Of a stretch of 64,000 nucleotides of DNA, positions 23,501-33,872 are shown one piece after another (positions within the stretch are counted from its first letter, which is position 1; each line of letters starts with the position of its first letter). The translations under genes and the position numbers were made by a program. The DNA comes from Cylindrobasidium torrendii FP15055 ss-10 (taxonomy: Eukaryota > Basidiomycota > Agaricomycetes > Agaricales > Physalacriaceae), in NCBI GenBank assembly GCA_000934385.1, contig KN880435.1:124001-188000 (forward strand), read 5' to 3'. Under the pieces are notes generated by a model that was given only the letters and a program-made list of their open reading frames with translations, searched no databases and had not been told where the DNA came from.

Positions 23501-24792
23501 CAACTGCGCTAGTTTGGGTTCTAGCTATTGGGGGAATACTCTTTTCCTTGCGTGCATTTGACGAGTCATCGCACGAAGCATCTTCTGTAGCCCAAGGGTC
23601 CATTTTCATGACGGTTCTGGCTATGGCAATCATTATGCAGGTGGCCGTCATCCTTCCCGGTCTGTTGTTGCTACAGCCGATGCGCCTATGGCGTGTCATT
23701 CGGGCAGAGAAACAAGCCATAACGCCTCGCCAGCGCTTTAGAGGTGTGCCGCATTTTGACTGCGAGTGTTGTGTTAGTAAACATTTGCCAGCGTTATACC
23801 CACGCACGTATGACCCATCATACGCGACGGGGGCGTGTGTGTTGGGAATTGTGTTTGCATCGACGTTCAGTCTCATTTTCCCTCTCATTGGCCCTGCGGT
23901 TGTCCTTCTGCTCGTCTTGACACTGATTGGTGCGCCTCTGTTTCATTGAGTTAAGACCTGGCGTCTGACTGTCGTTTACCTCCTGCAGCGCACCGCTTCC
24001 TCGTTGGGTATGTGTACGCCCGTACCCATTCGCAGACTGGTGGTCTGCTTCAGTTATGGCTCTTGCGCCGTTTTGGATCGCTCTTAGCCCTGCAGCCCAT
24101 TTTCCTCGGCCTGCTCTTCCTTGCGAATGAGATCTGGATTGAAGGCGGCGTGCTTTGTGGTGTCGGCGTGGCCGTGGTCATCTTTGTAGAGGTGTACACG
24201 TACTGGAAGACGCGCATGCCAGGTCGGAGTTCACTGAGCCCCGCGACGAAAGAAGGCCTGTCTGCTTTTATGGACACCGCCCGGCGCCAACTACCAATTA
24301 TGGAGGACGAAGAAGCAGAAAACGCCAGCGGGCGTACGCCTCGCCATCGGGGTTCAATGGCCTCGGTGTTGGAGATGATGAGCCTTACCTTGGCTGTGAT
24401 GCCCTCATCCTCAACACACCGTGGGCCCGTTCCTTTACGTAAGTGCCTAGCCGATTAAGGGAATACAACTGATGATCAATGCTTTAGATACGGAAACCCT
24501 CGACGATTTGACAGCAACTGAACGAGCAGCGCGAACTCACCCGGACGTCCCTCCGCACTTACCGCCCTTACCGTTCACCGACCACGCGGAGGATATGGCG
24601 GGGATCCTTTATGCACCAGAGCTCATCGCGCCTCCACCAATTATCTGGCTACCCAGGGATTCAGCCGGGGTCGCAAAGTCAGAGGCCGTTGACTTGCAGA
24701 AGTACCATGACTTGCACGTGACCCTGGATGTGCGGACCAGCGACGACGTTCTCCATCGACCTGGACGCACAACCTCACAAGGACAACGTTAG
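20568..24792 (+). CDS. CSC1/OSCA-TMEM63-like membrane channel (DUF221 family)
   Basis: Large polytopic membrane protein, about ten exons. The N-terminus (ATG 20568) is a Ser/Thr-rich ~90-residue stretch ending SYVITNNVCAGQGLDDASAG, then TM1 LLAAIVLPTVVGLLIWLIFA. After splicing comes the fungal CSC1 signature (PRFRQVYGLREWFLPQDARP), further helices (AIWICLLICLGWTILGLAGA, IVLTVFALVLALLPALWKI) and a long cytosolic region (DTEYIAVLIEERDQILEDLE). The C-terminal block has about seven TM segments, including FLAPIRDAGDLASGIATVLV, YVYARTHSQTGGLLQLWLL and IFLGLLFLANEIWIEGGVL. The family comprises hyperosmolality/mechanosensitive Ca2+-permeable channels or scramblases. The call rests on topology and the AHRF...YxRTHSQTGGLL region. 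Confidence 0.68.
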
Positions 24793-25590
24793 AGGACTTC
24801 ATGGGTGACTCATGAGTATAGATGTGATTTTTGGACCTTTCTGCTGTATTTTTTTTGCTTACGACTCTATGACTGATGCCATTGACTTTTTGGTATGGAT
24901 GCTTGTTGTGCGGTTATGTGCTAGTACACCTTATTACATATACTATCCTCTACATACAGCCGCCGTGTGATATATTCTTGGACCTTTTGCATTGGACCGG
25001 GCATTTGTATCCAGCTGGTCGAGCTCTGTTAGCGCTGCAGCACTTGGTGCTAAACTCGGTATCGATCGCGTCTGCCATGACTGCAGTCTGCAGTAGTGAA
25101 TGAATGATCTGCTGAACCATGTGTCTCCGGCTATTTCCAGGATAGTTTTGTGATATCCTGTGAATGGTATCCAAGAGGACCAGGTCCCAGGGGATGCGCT
25201 TCTGTATTGGACCTCAAGGCCCTCGAGCTCCTTGACCAATCTTGACCTGGCAGACGATGAGGGACAGACGCGGCACAGAGAAAAGGGAAACATGCGCCTC
25301 CGAGGTTTAATATGAAAGGTGTCCTCGATGTGTCCGAAGTGGAAGGCGATCGGAGCCTTTGCAGCGAAATCATTCACACATCTGGTTGGCCTACCGAGCT
25401 TCAGGCTGGAAATCGGCATCGATAACAGTGTACGAGGAGGCCGTCGGAGCTGTCTCTCGGCCGTCCTGCGCTCGCCTTCCGTTTCTTTGCTGAGATAGCA
25501 TGTTATGCAGAGAGCTCCACTCTGAGTGTGGCGCTGAACTACAGCTTGCTGGCCATTCGGCGGGATGTGCTCGGCTGCAGACTGAAATTC

Positions 25591-25612
25591 GACTCCGGCC
25601 AGACTCCGGCCA
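25591..25612. repeat. Tandem duplication of an 11-mer
   Basis: The unit GACTCCGGCCA occurs twice back to back (25591-25601 and 25602-25612). It lies about 110 bases upstream of the TATA box of the small gene at 25820. Confidence 0.7.
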
Positions 25613-25720
25613 GGTGGTTTTTACTCCATTTTGGCTCCAAAGAAACCTGAGTGGGAAAATTCGGCCTGGGTGGAGCCTGATGAGCATCCGCGGGCCTTCT
25701 GATCCGGCTCCGCTATTTGG

Positions 25721-25727
25721 TATAAAG
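25721..25727 (+). promoter_or_regulatory. TATA box of the small gene at 25820
   Basis: TATAAAG sits 93 bases upstream of the ATG at 25820, followed by a pyrimidine-rich start region (TCTCTCACCTTTTTCC). This is a canonical fungal promoter layout and is the main support for the short downstream frame. Confidence 0.5.
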
Positions 25728-25819
25728 AGGATGAACGAACTGGCCGGATCGTTTCTCTCACCTTTTTCCTCCACCGCCCCGACTGCATGTTGGCTCGTTG
25801 TTTTGTCTTGACTGAAGCC

Positions 25820-26086
25820 ATGTCTGAAACTACCTCTACCACCGAGCTTCTCCAACAACAAATGGAACTCGACAAATACTCTCGTTCGCTATGCGACTGG
25901 ACTCTTCATCTCTGGATGGACGCGATTCGTGTAATGGAAGAGGCGGCGGAGCAAGCAGAGACAAAACAAGCAAAGGCTGACGTTTCGTCTGCCGGCCTCA
26001 GACGGAGTCCATCTGGCTCGTCCACTTCATCCGTGTCGTCCTCTTCGGCGGCGTCAATATGTGGTGCACCCAGCCCTGCGACATAG
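25820..26086 (+). CDS. Small orphan protein with N-terminal helix and Ser-rich tail
   Basis: Single-exon, 88 residues, ATG at 25820. The first 50 residues look helical and amphipathic (LLQQQMELDKYSRSLCDW, TLHLWMDAIRVMEEAAEQAE), then a Ser-rich low-complexity tail (SPSGSSTSSVSSSS). No domain was recognised and no signal peptide is visible. A TATA box about 95 bases upstream supports transcription. It lies in the gene-poor interval 24.8-28.4 kb and may be lineage-specific. An overlapping antisense frame (25906-26118) is judged a shadow of the Ser-codon-rich tail. Confidence 0.45.
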   Translation: MSETTSTTELLQQQMELDKYSRSLCDWTLHLWMDAIRVMEEAAEQAETKQAKADVSSAGLRRSPSGSSTSSVSSSSAASICGAPSPAT

Positions 26087-27075
26087 CACTCAGACCCACG
26101 TCTTGGAATCTTGTTCACGCCACTCGCCGAGCTCGCTCTTTGTTTTGGTACGTGCTCGATGAAGTGTATGGTGTTGCACAGCCAAATTGATAGATATGGA
26201 CAGACGCTCCCTAGCGGTCCTTACTGCTGTGTATTATTTTTGCTGTCCTGCGTAGACTGTCCTCACGCATACCAATGTCCGTCACACTATACCACCCATC
26301 GCACTTGCAGACCGCAAAGGTCGCCAATGTATACTTACGTCCTGACTTAATTGTTTCTTGTATTATATTTAACGTTTTATGACCTTGATTACTCCCTTTC
26401 TCTCGCCTGTGCTACTTTGTGCAGAGCATGGGCGTTGTTTTCCTCGCTCCTTCCTCGAAACAAAAAAATTTATCCCACTCGTTGTCTGTTCAGCTGAACG
26501 CTGATTGATTTCATTTTTTACCTATTTTTTCACGATACGGTGGTGCTGTTCCGCTCACGTTGGATTGCTCCAAGGCCCCAATTGGCGCTGAAATATGGAC
26601 CCGGCGAGAGTTTCATGCGCCGCCGCGGTTGCTAGTGCACCAGGTGGTAGGCGCATTGGAACGGCGCTGGATCTGGGCCGTGCATGAGACGCACACGGAG
26701 GAGACAAGCAACGATAGGTCATCTGACGCGTTTCGCGCCACTTTCCAAAAACGGGCGGCGTGGCCGTTGTGCGCCTCGGCCGACACAGCAGACCTCCGGC
26801 ACAGTATAATCCAATCCATCGTTCGGGCCAAACTAAGCCTCTTTCCAGGGCTGCAGTACTACTGGTCCACAGCTGCGAATTCACAACGACGCCCCAAGGG
26901 GAACACATACTCCTCCTGCATACCTGCCCCCGCGGAAGTTGCGCACTGATGGTCATACTCTCCCCCTTGGCGCTACGCCTGCCTGCTACGCAATTTCCAA
27001 CCTGCTTCCAACCGCTGTTGTTCAAATTCTGAATCCTTTGTTCGCCATTGCTGACTAGTCTCTTGCGGCCTTAGA
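26087..27075. other. Gene-poor stretch
   Basis: No supported gene. Two antiparallel frames cover 26555-27025 but both open with TTG and share no motif with known proteins; the base composition of this segment simply leaves several frames free of stops. Confidence 0.4.
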
Positions 27076-27378
27076 ATGGCAGAACAAGTTCAGTCGGTGA
27101 GCGCATAAATGACGCGTTGACACTTCCAATCTGCTATTCAGAAATCTGTTATACACAAGGACCTACAAGCAAGGTCTATTTCATCGAGGCCCTGGCGCCC
27201 TGATTGCACAACGCGGAGCATGGCTTATGTATGTGGGGCAATACAACTGCGGCGTTGGTGGCGCTCGCAGACGTATGCGCAACACCCAATCAATGGCACA
27301 CACTGGGATATGGCATGCATTTGTTATGTCGAAAAACAGCGTTCGAATTTCCATAGATGACTTTTTCCTATTATAGAC
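27076..27378 (+). CDS. Candidate two-exon orphan ORF (very tentative)
   Basis: ATG 27076 with exon 27076-27096, a 45-nt intron with GTGAGC donor and TTCAG acceptor (27097-27141), then a 79-codon frame to the TAG at 27376-27378, about 85 residues (begins MAEQVQSKSVIHKDLQ, ends SVRISIDDFFLL). No homology is recognised. A competing minus-strand 96-codon frame (27181-27471), starting MASKALMVLKDDIQH at a well-placed ATG, overlaps it almost completely. At most one of the two is likely to be real. Confidence 0.22.
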
Positions 27379-27857
27379 ATAGCTCTTAAGTGGGGAGTCC
27401 GGGGATCTCTGGCTGTAATTGTACATGTGTTGGATGTCGTCCTTGAGGACCATGAGGGCTTTCGAAGCCATTTCTCAGCAGCTGGTGATGGACTCCCGCT
27501 GCAGCTTGCACAGTGCTGTCAATGAGCTGCGATCGGCAAAAAGTACTAGCTAGGTCTTCTTGACTGTATCATGAAAATTGCAGAATACTCTTTGCTGAGA
27601 CGTACACTGTCCGGGAGTGCACTATGTGGCGTGGCCGAAGGAAGCACATAATTAATTAGACTTGCCTTCGCTGGGCACTTGACCAGTAGATTTGCAGGAT
27701 TTTCGAGTCCCCAGAATCTGACAGAAGGGTAAAGTTCATCTTTCCGTCATAACCCAGCCCCATATTTAAAGAAGTCCACCCCTCGTGACAGCCTTCCGAG
27801 CATCATCCAGCCCACATCTCATCGGCACGGCTCACTCGAAGCCACTCTTGTTTGGAA

Positions 27858-28121
27858 ATGCAAGCTGCCAGTGCGTGAGTCTCTCACAGTCGCCCGTTGA
27901 GCCCCGTTTATGCAGAGGATTTGCGGAGCATTGACAACCCAGATCCTCATTTGGTTTCCGTCGTGAAGAAATTCACGGATTTGTGTTCAAAATATCGCTT
28001 TTGCCAAAGTTTGCCCTGCCCGTATGGAGATTTCAGAAGAGTCTGCCACACAGGAAGCGGTGCAGATTATAGGCCCGGTTGCCGAAATGCGCGTGGTTAT
28101 GACGATTTCCATGTTCGGTAA
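27858..28121 (+). CDS. Candidate two-exon small Cys-containing ORF (tentative)
   Basis: ATG 27858, exon 27858-27870, intron 27871-27915 (GTGCGTGAG donor, ATGCAG acceptor), then exon 27916-28121. The predicted 72-residue product begins MQAAKDLRSIDNPDPHLVSV and has five cysteines (LCSKY, FCQ, PCPY, VCH, GCR). A TATTTAAA box lies at about 27763, 95 bases upstream. No signal peptide and no known domain. The promoter-like spacing and clean splice sites are the only support. Confidence 0.28.
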
Positions 28122-28462
28122 TAGATCAGATCATTCCATTGTCCTAATTGAACCCGAGTCCTAGTTTAATTTCCCTGCAGTTCACTCGACCGAGACAAAG
28201 TGCTCAAAATTTCGACTATGTTTTGTCATTCGGCGTGCTGATTGACAGTCCATTTGCACAACAAGTGGACTCATCAAAATGTCTGTTAGTCGTCAAATTT
28301 GGTGCGCAAGCTGCGGGGTATTCATAGGTTCTGGCAAGTGCTACAATCACAAGGCAAGAGCGTTTAAATAAGAAAGAGATACCATGGCTAAAAGGTCATG
28401 TCCGTGAGAGAGAAGAAAATGGTAATGATAGATAGATACTGCTGCGTCACTATAACAATCTC
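28122..28462. other. Intergenic, no gene seen
   Basis: AT-richer stretch leading to the stop codon of the minus-strand PalI-like gene. No conserved frame. Confidence 0.4.
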
Positions 28463-30121
28463 CTAGCGCTTCTCATTCCACGCATATTGCCCATGCGGGT
28501 TGGCCATACCGCCTTCGTAGCCAGGCGGGCTATCGTCGAAGGCGCCTGGTGGTCTCGGCTCACGAGGTCCCCGAGGGCTTGTAGGACTTGTTGCGTACGG
28601 CATGTCGGTCACGATGTGTGAGGACGGCGGCGCAGCACCGGCCTGGTAGTAGTACTGCTGGTCATGGTCGGGCAACGGTGGCAATTGATTCTGACCGTAT
28701 CCATCGCCGCCGAGCGTATACTGACGATCTGGTGCTGGAGGTGTAGGTGTCGGATAGTACGGGGCCGCTGCAGGCATTGACTGGCCACCATAGTGGTCAG
28801 AGTATTGGCGCTGCAAATGTTGTTGCGTTTGAGCCTCGTATGGGTCGTCGTATGCCGCATATCCTGATGCACTGGCAGAGTGGTCTGTGATGAGGGTGAG
28901 CAAAAGGTATTAGGGAACATAACGGCACACTCACAAGTCGTACCGCCTTGGGTATGCTCGTAAGCAGGAGAGCCATAACGTTCAGGATATTGTTGGCCGC
29001 CGACATTTCCTGCCGCAAGGAACTGACTGTTATTCGGCGGCGACATAGTACGTTCAGGCACTCCATAATTTGATGCGCCGTAGTTCGATGCGGTGTAATG
29101 CGAGGGCGTTGCGGTATGGGCGCTTGCTTGTCGCTGGGGTTGTTGAGGTGGATATTGGGATTGCGAATCGTAGTAACCATCCACAGCCCGTTGGCCTGCA
29201 GCTCCCGGAACATATCCTCCTCCAGCGTACCCGCCTTGTGGGGGCGGTGAGCGATCGCGGTAGGTATCGGTGTAAACCTGGTCCCCTTCAACGTGCGCAG
29301 TGAGGGGTTGCGTTTCCAATGGTCGCAGGCCGACTTCTTTCTGCGTGGCGGCACGAGCCTTTCGCTCAGCCTCTGCCTTGATGGCGTCCAAGCGCAGCTC
29401 CTCCTGCGTATTGTCCTTCCTGTTGCCCTCGGTATCTCTATCCCTTTGCCAATCGCCCTTTGGCCGACGCTTGGAGATACAGCATCTGCCAAGGGTGTAG
29501 AAACACCCACTGAAGAACAGCAGGACCCAGGCAGCCAACGTGAGCCAGACTGCGTTGCCCATGCTTGCCTTGCCAACGGAATTGATCCTGGACTTGGCGA
29601 GGAAGAAGAGAACGATGTCGAAAATGAAGGCGAGGAGCGCAATGGTGGCCGCGAATCCTGAGACGCAGGAGCTGAAGCAAGTCATGGACATCTCGCGGAC
29701 ATGTGCCAATAGGCCGAAGAGCGCAGAGATACCAGCGAGACCGAGGGCAACGATATGAAGAACGAGGGCGTAGGTTATCCATTTGACAACGACGTTGGGA
29801 ATTTCAATGGGAAGCGAGTTCCCGACTAGAGAGTTGATATCTGGCCAGAAGTGAATATTGCTCCAAATACGACTTTGACTTTGGAGACGCACCAAGTTCA
29901 TATCCCACGGATGGTGATGAACACGTCGTTCCGTTCGACAAATCCAAACAATATCCCAACGTTCCAAATGTTATTGATCCACTGTAGCTACCAGACGTGA
30001 AGTCGGCTTTGAGGAAATATACAGATTTGAAGTAGGGGACACAGAACGAGACGATGGCTAGGAGGATGGTCGCTGTCAACGTGCAGAGAAAGCCGGGCGT
30101 GGCAGGGCGAATGATGCCCAT
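28463..30121 (-). CDS. PalI/Rim9 (SUR7/PalI family) pH-sensing membrane protein
   Basis: ATG at 30121; three exons. MGIIRPATPGFLCTLTATIL opens a first hydrophobic segment (LLAIVSFCVPYFKSVYFL), followed by an extracellular loop with FGTLGYCLDLSNGTTCSS, the G-x-x-G-Y-C claudin-like signature of the SUR7/PalI family. A splice (29.8-29.9 kb) gives GYELDINSLVG and three more membrane helices (ITYALVLHIVALGLAGISAL, FAATIALLAFIFDIVLFFLA, WLTLAAWVLLFFSGCFYTL). The tail is long, Gln/Pro/Tyr-rich and disordered, with YDDPYEAQTQQ and, near the end, SPPGYEGG. PalI assists the PalH receptor at the plasma membrane in alkaline pH signalling. Four-helix topology and loop motif make the family assignment good. 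Confidence 0.8.
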
Positions 30122-30985
30122 TGTTGAGGATAAAGATAGTGGTAAACGCAGGCGACAAGAGTGGTGGGGGTGGGAAAGAAGAATGAGCGATCGCAACACC
30201 GCCACATATGAACTACTTGGCGATCCTGCACAGCTCCATCGCGCAGTCTTTCGGCGTCTCCACAATTGTCTGCATTCTGTATAGCTTTGCAGTGAAGAAC
30301 TGCGCTCTCAGGAAAACTTGACTTGGCTTGTACCACGACCTCGAGCAGCCCTCGACTTTGCATTTTCTTCCTTGCCAATTTGTGCCAAAGGCATCCTCCA
30401 GTCTACTATCAGAAAGGCGCATCTGTTCTGCTTTTGCTCCAGTGATTTTCAGCGCCGCTTCTCAGCTAGAATCGAGTGCGAAAAGAGAGGATTCCGACCA
30501 GGCCTAGACGACGGACGCATCGAAGCTTTCGGAATCGAATACATCGCTCGAATGTGTATCTGGCGGCATCTGGGTGGCATACCCCGCTCTCTGTTTGACG
30601 GTCGTCTGTGAATCATTGCCTACGGCAACCAGACTGTTAGACTTGAGGTTGCTTATCGTTCTGGCCTTGAATAGAGCTTGAACAGTACTGGGAGATCATC
30701 CAACTATCTTCGAACCTTGGAGGTAAACTGCCAGGAAAATGACACCAGCCTTTACATGTTTTGTTGCACCCGAACACGCGATCCGACTGTCGGGCTATAG
30801 CACTTTGTCGGCCCACCCAGGTCCGCCGAAAATTATGGTACGACAGCGGCCTTGATATTGAGCTGAAGATCTGTATGGCCCACTCTTTCGTTACATCTCC
30901 CATGTTCTCCGCCGCTATATAACTAGGTCACATCGTTTTCCTCTTTCAAGCCTGTCGGTACACTGCGCCCGCCCTCCCGAGTGTA
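30122..30985. other. Divergent promoter region, no gene seen
   Basis: This 860-base gap separates the PalI-like start (minus) from the first tandem gene (plus). The plus-strand frame 30318-30611 opens with TTG and is not believed. A TATATAAC near 30915 lies about 70 bases upstream of the ATG at 30986 and is a plausible TATA element. Confidence 0.4.
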
Positions 30986-31886
30986 ATGTACTCGCCACTA
31001 CAGCGCTCCGCCTTCATCCTTGTTGGGTTCTTCTGGGCTTCGTATGGAATGTCCTTGGTGCGCTGGCTTTCGTGCTGTCACCCTTACTCATTTACTAAGA
31101 CAAAAGACAGAGCATTTCCTGCCTCCTTGGCGCTCTTGTCTTTCCTTCAATATTTCGTTCCCAGCTGCCACCGAGAACCCAACCAGTAATCCGACCTCGT
31201 CGTACACGATCCTCTCATAGACGAACTCGGTCAAAGACAACCGCAACAACCTCCGAACCGTCCTCGCCGCGGTCGTCCATCTGCACGGACGATTCACAGT
31301 CCATTGACTTCGGTCGCTTACCGAAGCGAACGATGTCGGTGAATTCCGAGTGCTCCGTTCAATCCATTTCCACTGTTGACTCCTTTGCGACGTCCTCTAC
31401 CTCGTCCTCATCTCGAACAAGGTTTTCCTTAAAACGCGCATGGAGTGGAGGCAAGGCAACACATAGGCCGTTACCATTTCCACCAGCTTCTGGACCACGC
31501 CTAATACCGCGGGCTTCATACAGCCGCCTCATTTCCAAAACCAAGTCGTTGTTGTTCAAGAGCTCGGTGCCATCCCTTCCCGCTACTGAAGGTAGGCTAC
31601 TTTCACTTTGTGATTTAGTCGCAAGCCTAACTTTCCGACTGTAGAAGAATCAGACTGGCTGGGTGAATCGTCTTCTCCGCAAGACCCTGGCGGCTCGGGG
31701 CGGTCGACCGCAAGTTTCGACCGGACAAGTCACCACCTTCCGGAAGTACGGCCAACAAGCCCTCGGATATTGTCACTCAAAGCGGATGCGCGCGCAACGA
31801 GTCGGAAACGATGGCTGCCTTTACGGCGTTCAACGACAGCCGCAACTCCGAGCCTTACCACAGCTGTAACTCACGACTTGTTATGA
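30986..31886 (+). CDS. Tandem family copy 1: membrane-anchored Ser/Arg-rich protein
   Basis: Exons 30986-31057, 31111-31591 and 31645-31886 give 264 residues. The N-terminus holds two hydrophobic stretches: RSAFILVGFFWASYGMSL in exon one and SISCLLGALVFPSIF at the start of exon two, then LPP and a basic Ser/Thr/Arg-rich disordered tail (RPRRTRSSHRRTRSKTT, STSSSSRTRFSLKRAWSGG). It has the same exon count, intron phases (0 then 1), first-exon length (72 nt) and last-exon length (242 nt) as the gene at 32500. A hairpin or two-pass anchor with a cytosolic tail is inferred. No known domain was recognised. The acceptor at 31110 is chosen because it restores the match to copy 2; a downstream acceptor at 31160 is possible. 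Confidence 0.65.
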
Positions 31887-32499
31887 CCATTATAAATTCC
31901 CCTTTGTTTCCTAATATGTTACTTGCTCTCACAGGATACTTAATAGCATACGATGTGTCTTCTATTGTGTAAAGTTATTGTATTTATCGATGTGGGTATA
32001 CGGCAGGATTAGCGTAGCAAGACGGCCGGAGCCGTGCCACCTACGTTGGCATTCGGTGGTAATCTGGCTCACGTACTTGGTAGAATCATGATGAACTTGA
32101 CATTTACAGTAGCGATGTGGATTTCTCTTGCGCTGTGGGTCCATTTTTTGTGCATCCAAGTAGCTGCAAAGGAGCCTTATAGTCGACGGAATATCGGATG
32201 TGCTGATGCCTCGAAAAAGCAATCAGCACAACCTCATGTCGGTCAACCATTCGGAGGAAATCACGTAAACTGCGCATGTCAGTCCGAGAAAGGCTTTGTC
32301 CCAACCAACCCAAAAACCACCATGGTCCTTGGAGTTCCCGCCTTGTGTCTCATTTAAATAACGCATAGTCTGGCCTCACCCTGTCGCTCTTTTTGGAACC
32401 TTTCATCATCTGCCTCTACCAACTTCATACTGGTTGTCTTTTTTTTTATACTCTCTACACCCAACACCACACCCACCTATGAACGTCGATTGTCGCGCC
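31887..32499. other. Intergenic between the tandem copies
   Basis: Holds the 3' end of copy 1 and the promoter of copy 2. A frame at 32034-32357 does not begin with ATG and shows no conservation. A T-run and CACACCCACC-rich leader precede the start codon of copy 2. Confidence 0.4.
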
Positions 32500-33470
32500 A
32501 TGGACAAACATCTCCGCAACGCTGTCATCGGCGGCGTCGGCTTCATTCTGGCCATCGCTGGCTTTTCCTTGGTGCGTCGTGCGCCAGCCATCCTGGCCGT
32601 ATGCCTAACTTTTTGTTCACAGAGCGTAATCACCGCCCTCCTCAGCTACGTGTATCCAAACTTTAAGGAGCCCCTCCCCCCTACACGAAGAAGCACGTCG
32701 GTCGCAACACGGTCGCGAGTCCATTCACCCACCCGGCGGCAACGGACGCAGGCGGTCCCTGCGCCCATTCTAACGAATCTGCGGCCGCCTCCAACATACA
32801 ATATCGTCGTGAACGTTAGCGATGGGACAACGCCTACGCCCAGAAACAAGACCACTTTTGTCGTCTCACATCGGCGCAACACATCGGAGGAGCCTAGCGC
32901 GTCGGATTCGTCAAATGCATCACGTGAAAACGATCCTTCCAGCACCAATCCCGTCGATTCCGCGGATCCGAAGTCGGCGTGCTCAAATTCATGGTCGTGG
33001 AATCGCAAGAAAATGAAGGCGAGGAGCGCGTCTACTTTGGTGGAACGAGAGTCAGACGCCATGAATGTGACTGAAGATGGAATGTTGACACCAACTTCGA
33101 CCAAATCAGCGCGCAAAGCTCGGGCGCCCAAGCGCTCAATGACTGCGGTCCCGGACTCGCCGGCAACGCCAGACAGTGCGTGCACCTGCAAACATATCAT
33201 TGTGTATCCCCTTAACAACGCGTTTTAGTCATTCAGTCCATGGAAACTGCGAAATCATTCTTTGTGGAAAGGAAGCCCAAGGACAAGAAACCGCGCATCG
33301 CATTGTCCCCGACATCTGCGAGCATGCCGCGGGCGAGGACGCAACCCTATGCTGCACCATATTTCGCACCACGGCCCACATCCGCATCTAGCCTCGTCCT
33401 GCCGCGTCCCAAAGCAGTGAGAAGTCAGACGCTGCCGCCTCCAGTCCAACGGCCTACAACGGCGACATGA
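32500..33470 (+). CDS. Tandem family copy 2: membrane-anchored Ser/Arg-rich protein
   Basis: Exons 32500-32571, 32623-33175 and 33229-33470 give 288 residues. Two hydrophobic stretches (LRNAVIGGVGFILAIAGFSL and SVITALLSYVYPNF) precede EPLPPTRRSTSVATRSRVHS and a long disordered tail with NSWSWNRKKMKARSAS and SPTSASMPRARTQPYAA. An in-frame ATG at 32479 would add seven residues; 32500 is preferred because its context is better (GCCATGG) and it makes exon one exactly 72 nt, as in copy 1. The alternative without splicing intron one also stays open. No family was recognised. It is probably a paralogue of the gene at 30986 despite divergence of the tail. Confidence 0.68.
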
Positions 33471-33872
33471 TCTGCCTAGCCAATTCCTTGTGTACCATTC
33501 ATCTCATCTGGGAAGTGTGTCCCGTCTCTGACCATGGCATTCGTCATATCATCTATATATTGGATTTAATCATACATATAAATTATGTGCACGGGCCCAT
33601 CTTCCACTTTCTAACCCATGTTCTCAGGCATCTTCGTCGACATACCATCACATTCCTTTCACAAACCTATAGGCATCTTCTGAGGTACATACTCATCAGT
33701 TGGAGTCAATGTAATTGTACATACATAATAGTCACTACATAGACAGCGCTCAGAACCGCTCAACAGACAATGAAACGACTTCTGGAACTGTAAAAGTTTT
33801 GCCTCGTTGCCGTTGTGCCACTCTGGCTCAGTATGGAATGTCGAGATTGGGAAAGGCTCCGACGCGTCGATC
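33471..33872. other. Intergenic, no gene seen
   Basis: AT-rich 400-base stretch between copy 2 and the HIT gene with repeated ATAT-type words (33550-33590). No conserved frame. Confidence 0.4.

Larger units (their letters stand above)
24793..25819. other. Intergenic, no confident gene
   Basis: One kilobase after the channel stop. Several overlapping frames in both directions (24.9-25.9 kb) lack ATG starts or any conservation. It contains a short tandem duplication at 25591-25612 and a TATA box at 25721. Confidence 0.4.

Noticed and set aside
26555..27025. Antiparallel 129- and 156-codon frames
   Set aside because: Both start with TTG, have no motifs, and mirror each other, as expected from base composition rather than coding.
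28609..29967. A 452-codon minus-strand frame and a 281-codon one over the PalI gene
   Set aside because: The longer one includes the real exons but reads through an intron at its 3' side and uses a non-ATG start; the other is a shadow frame.
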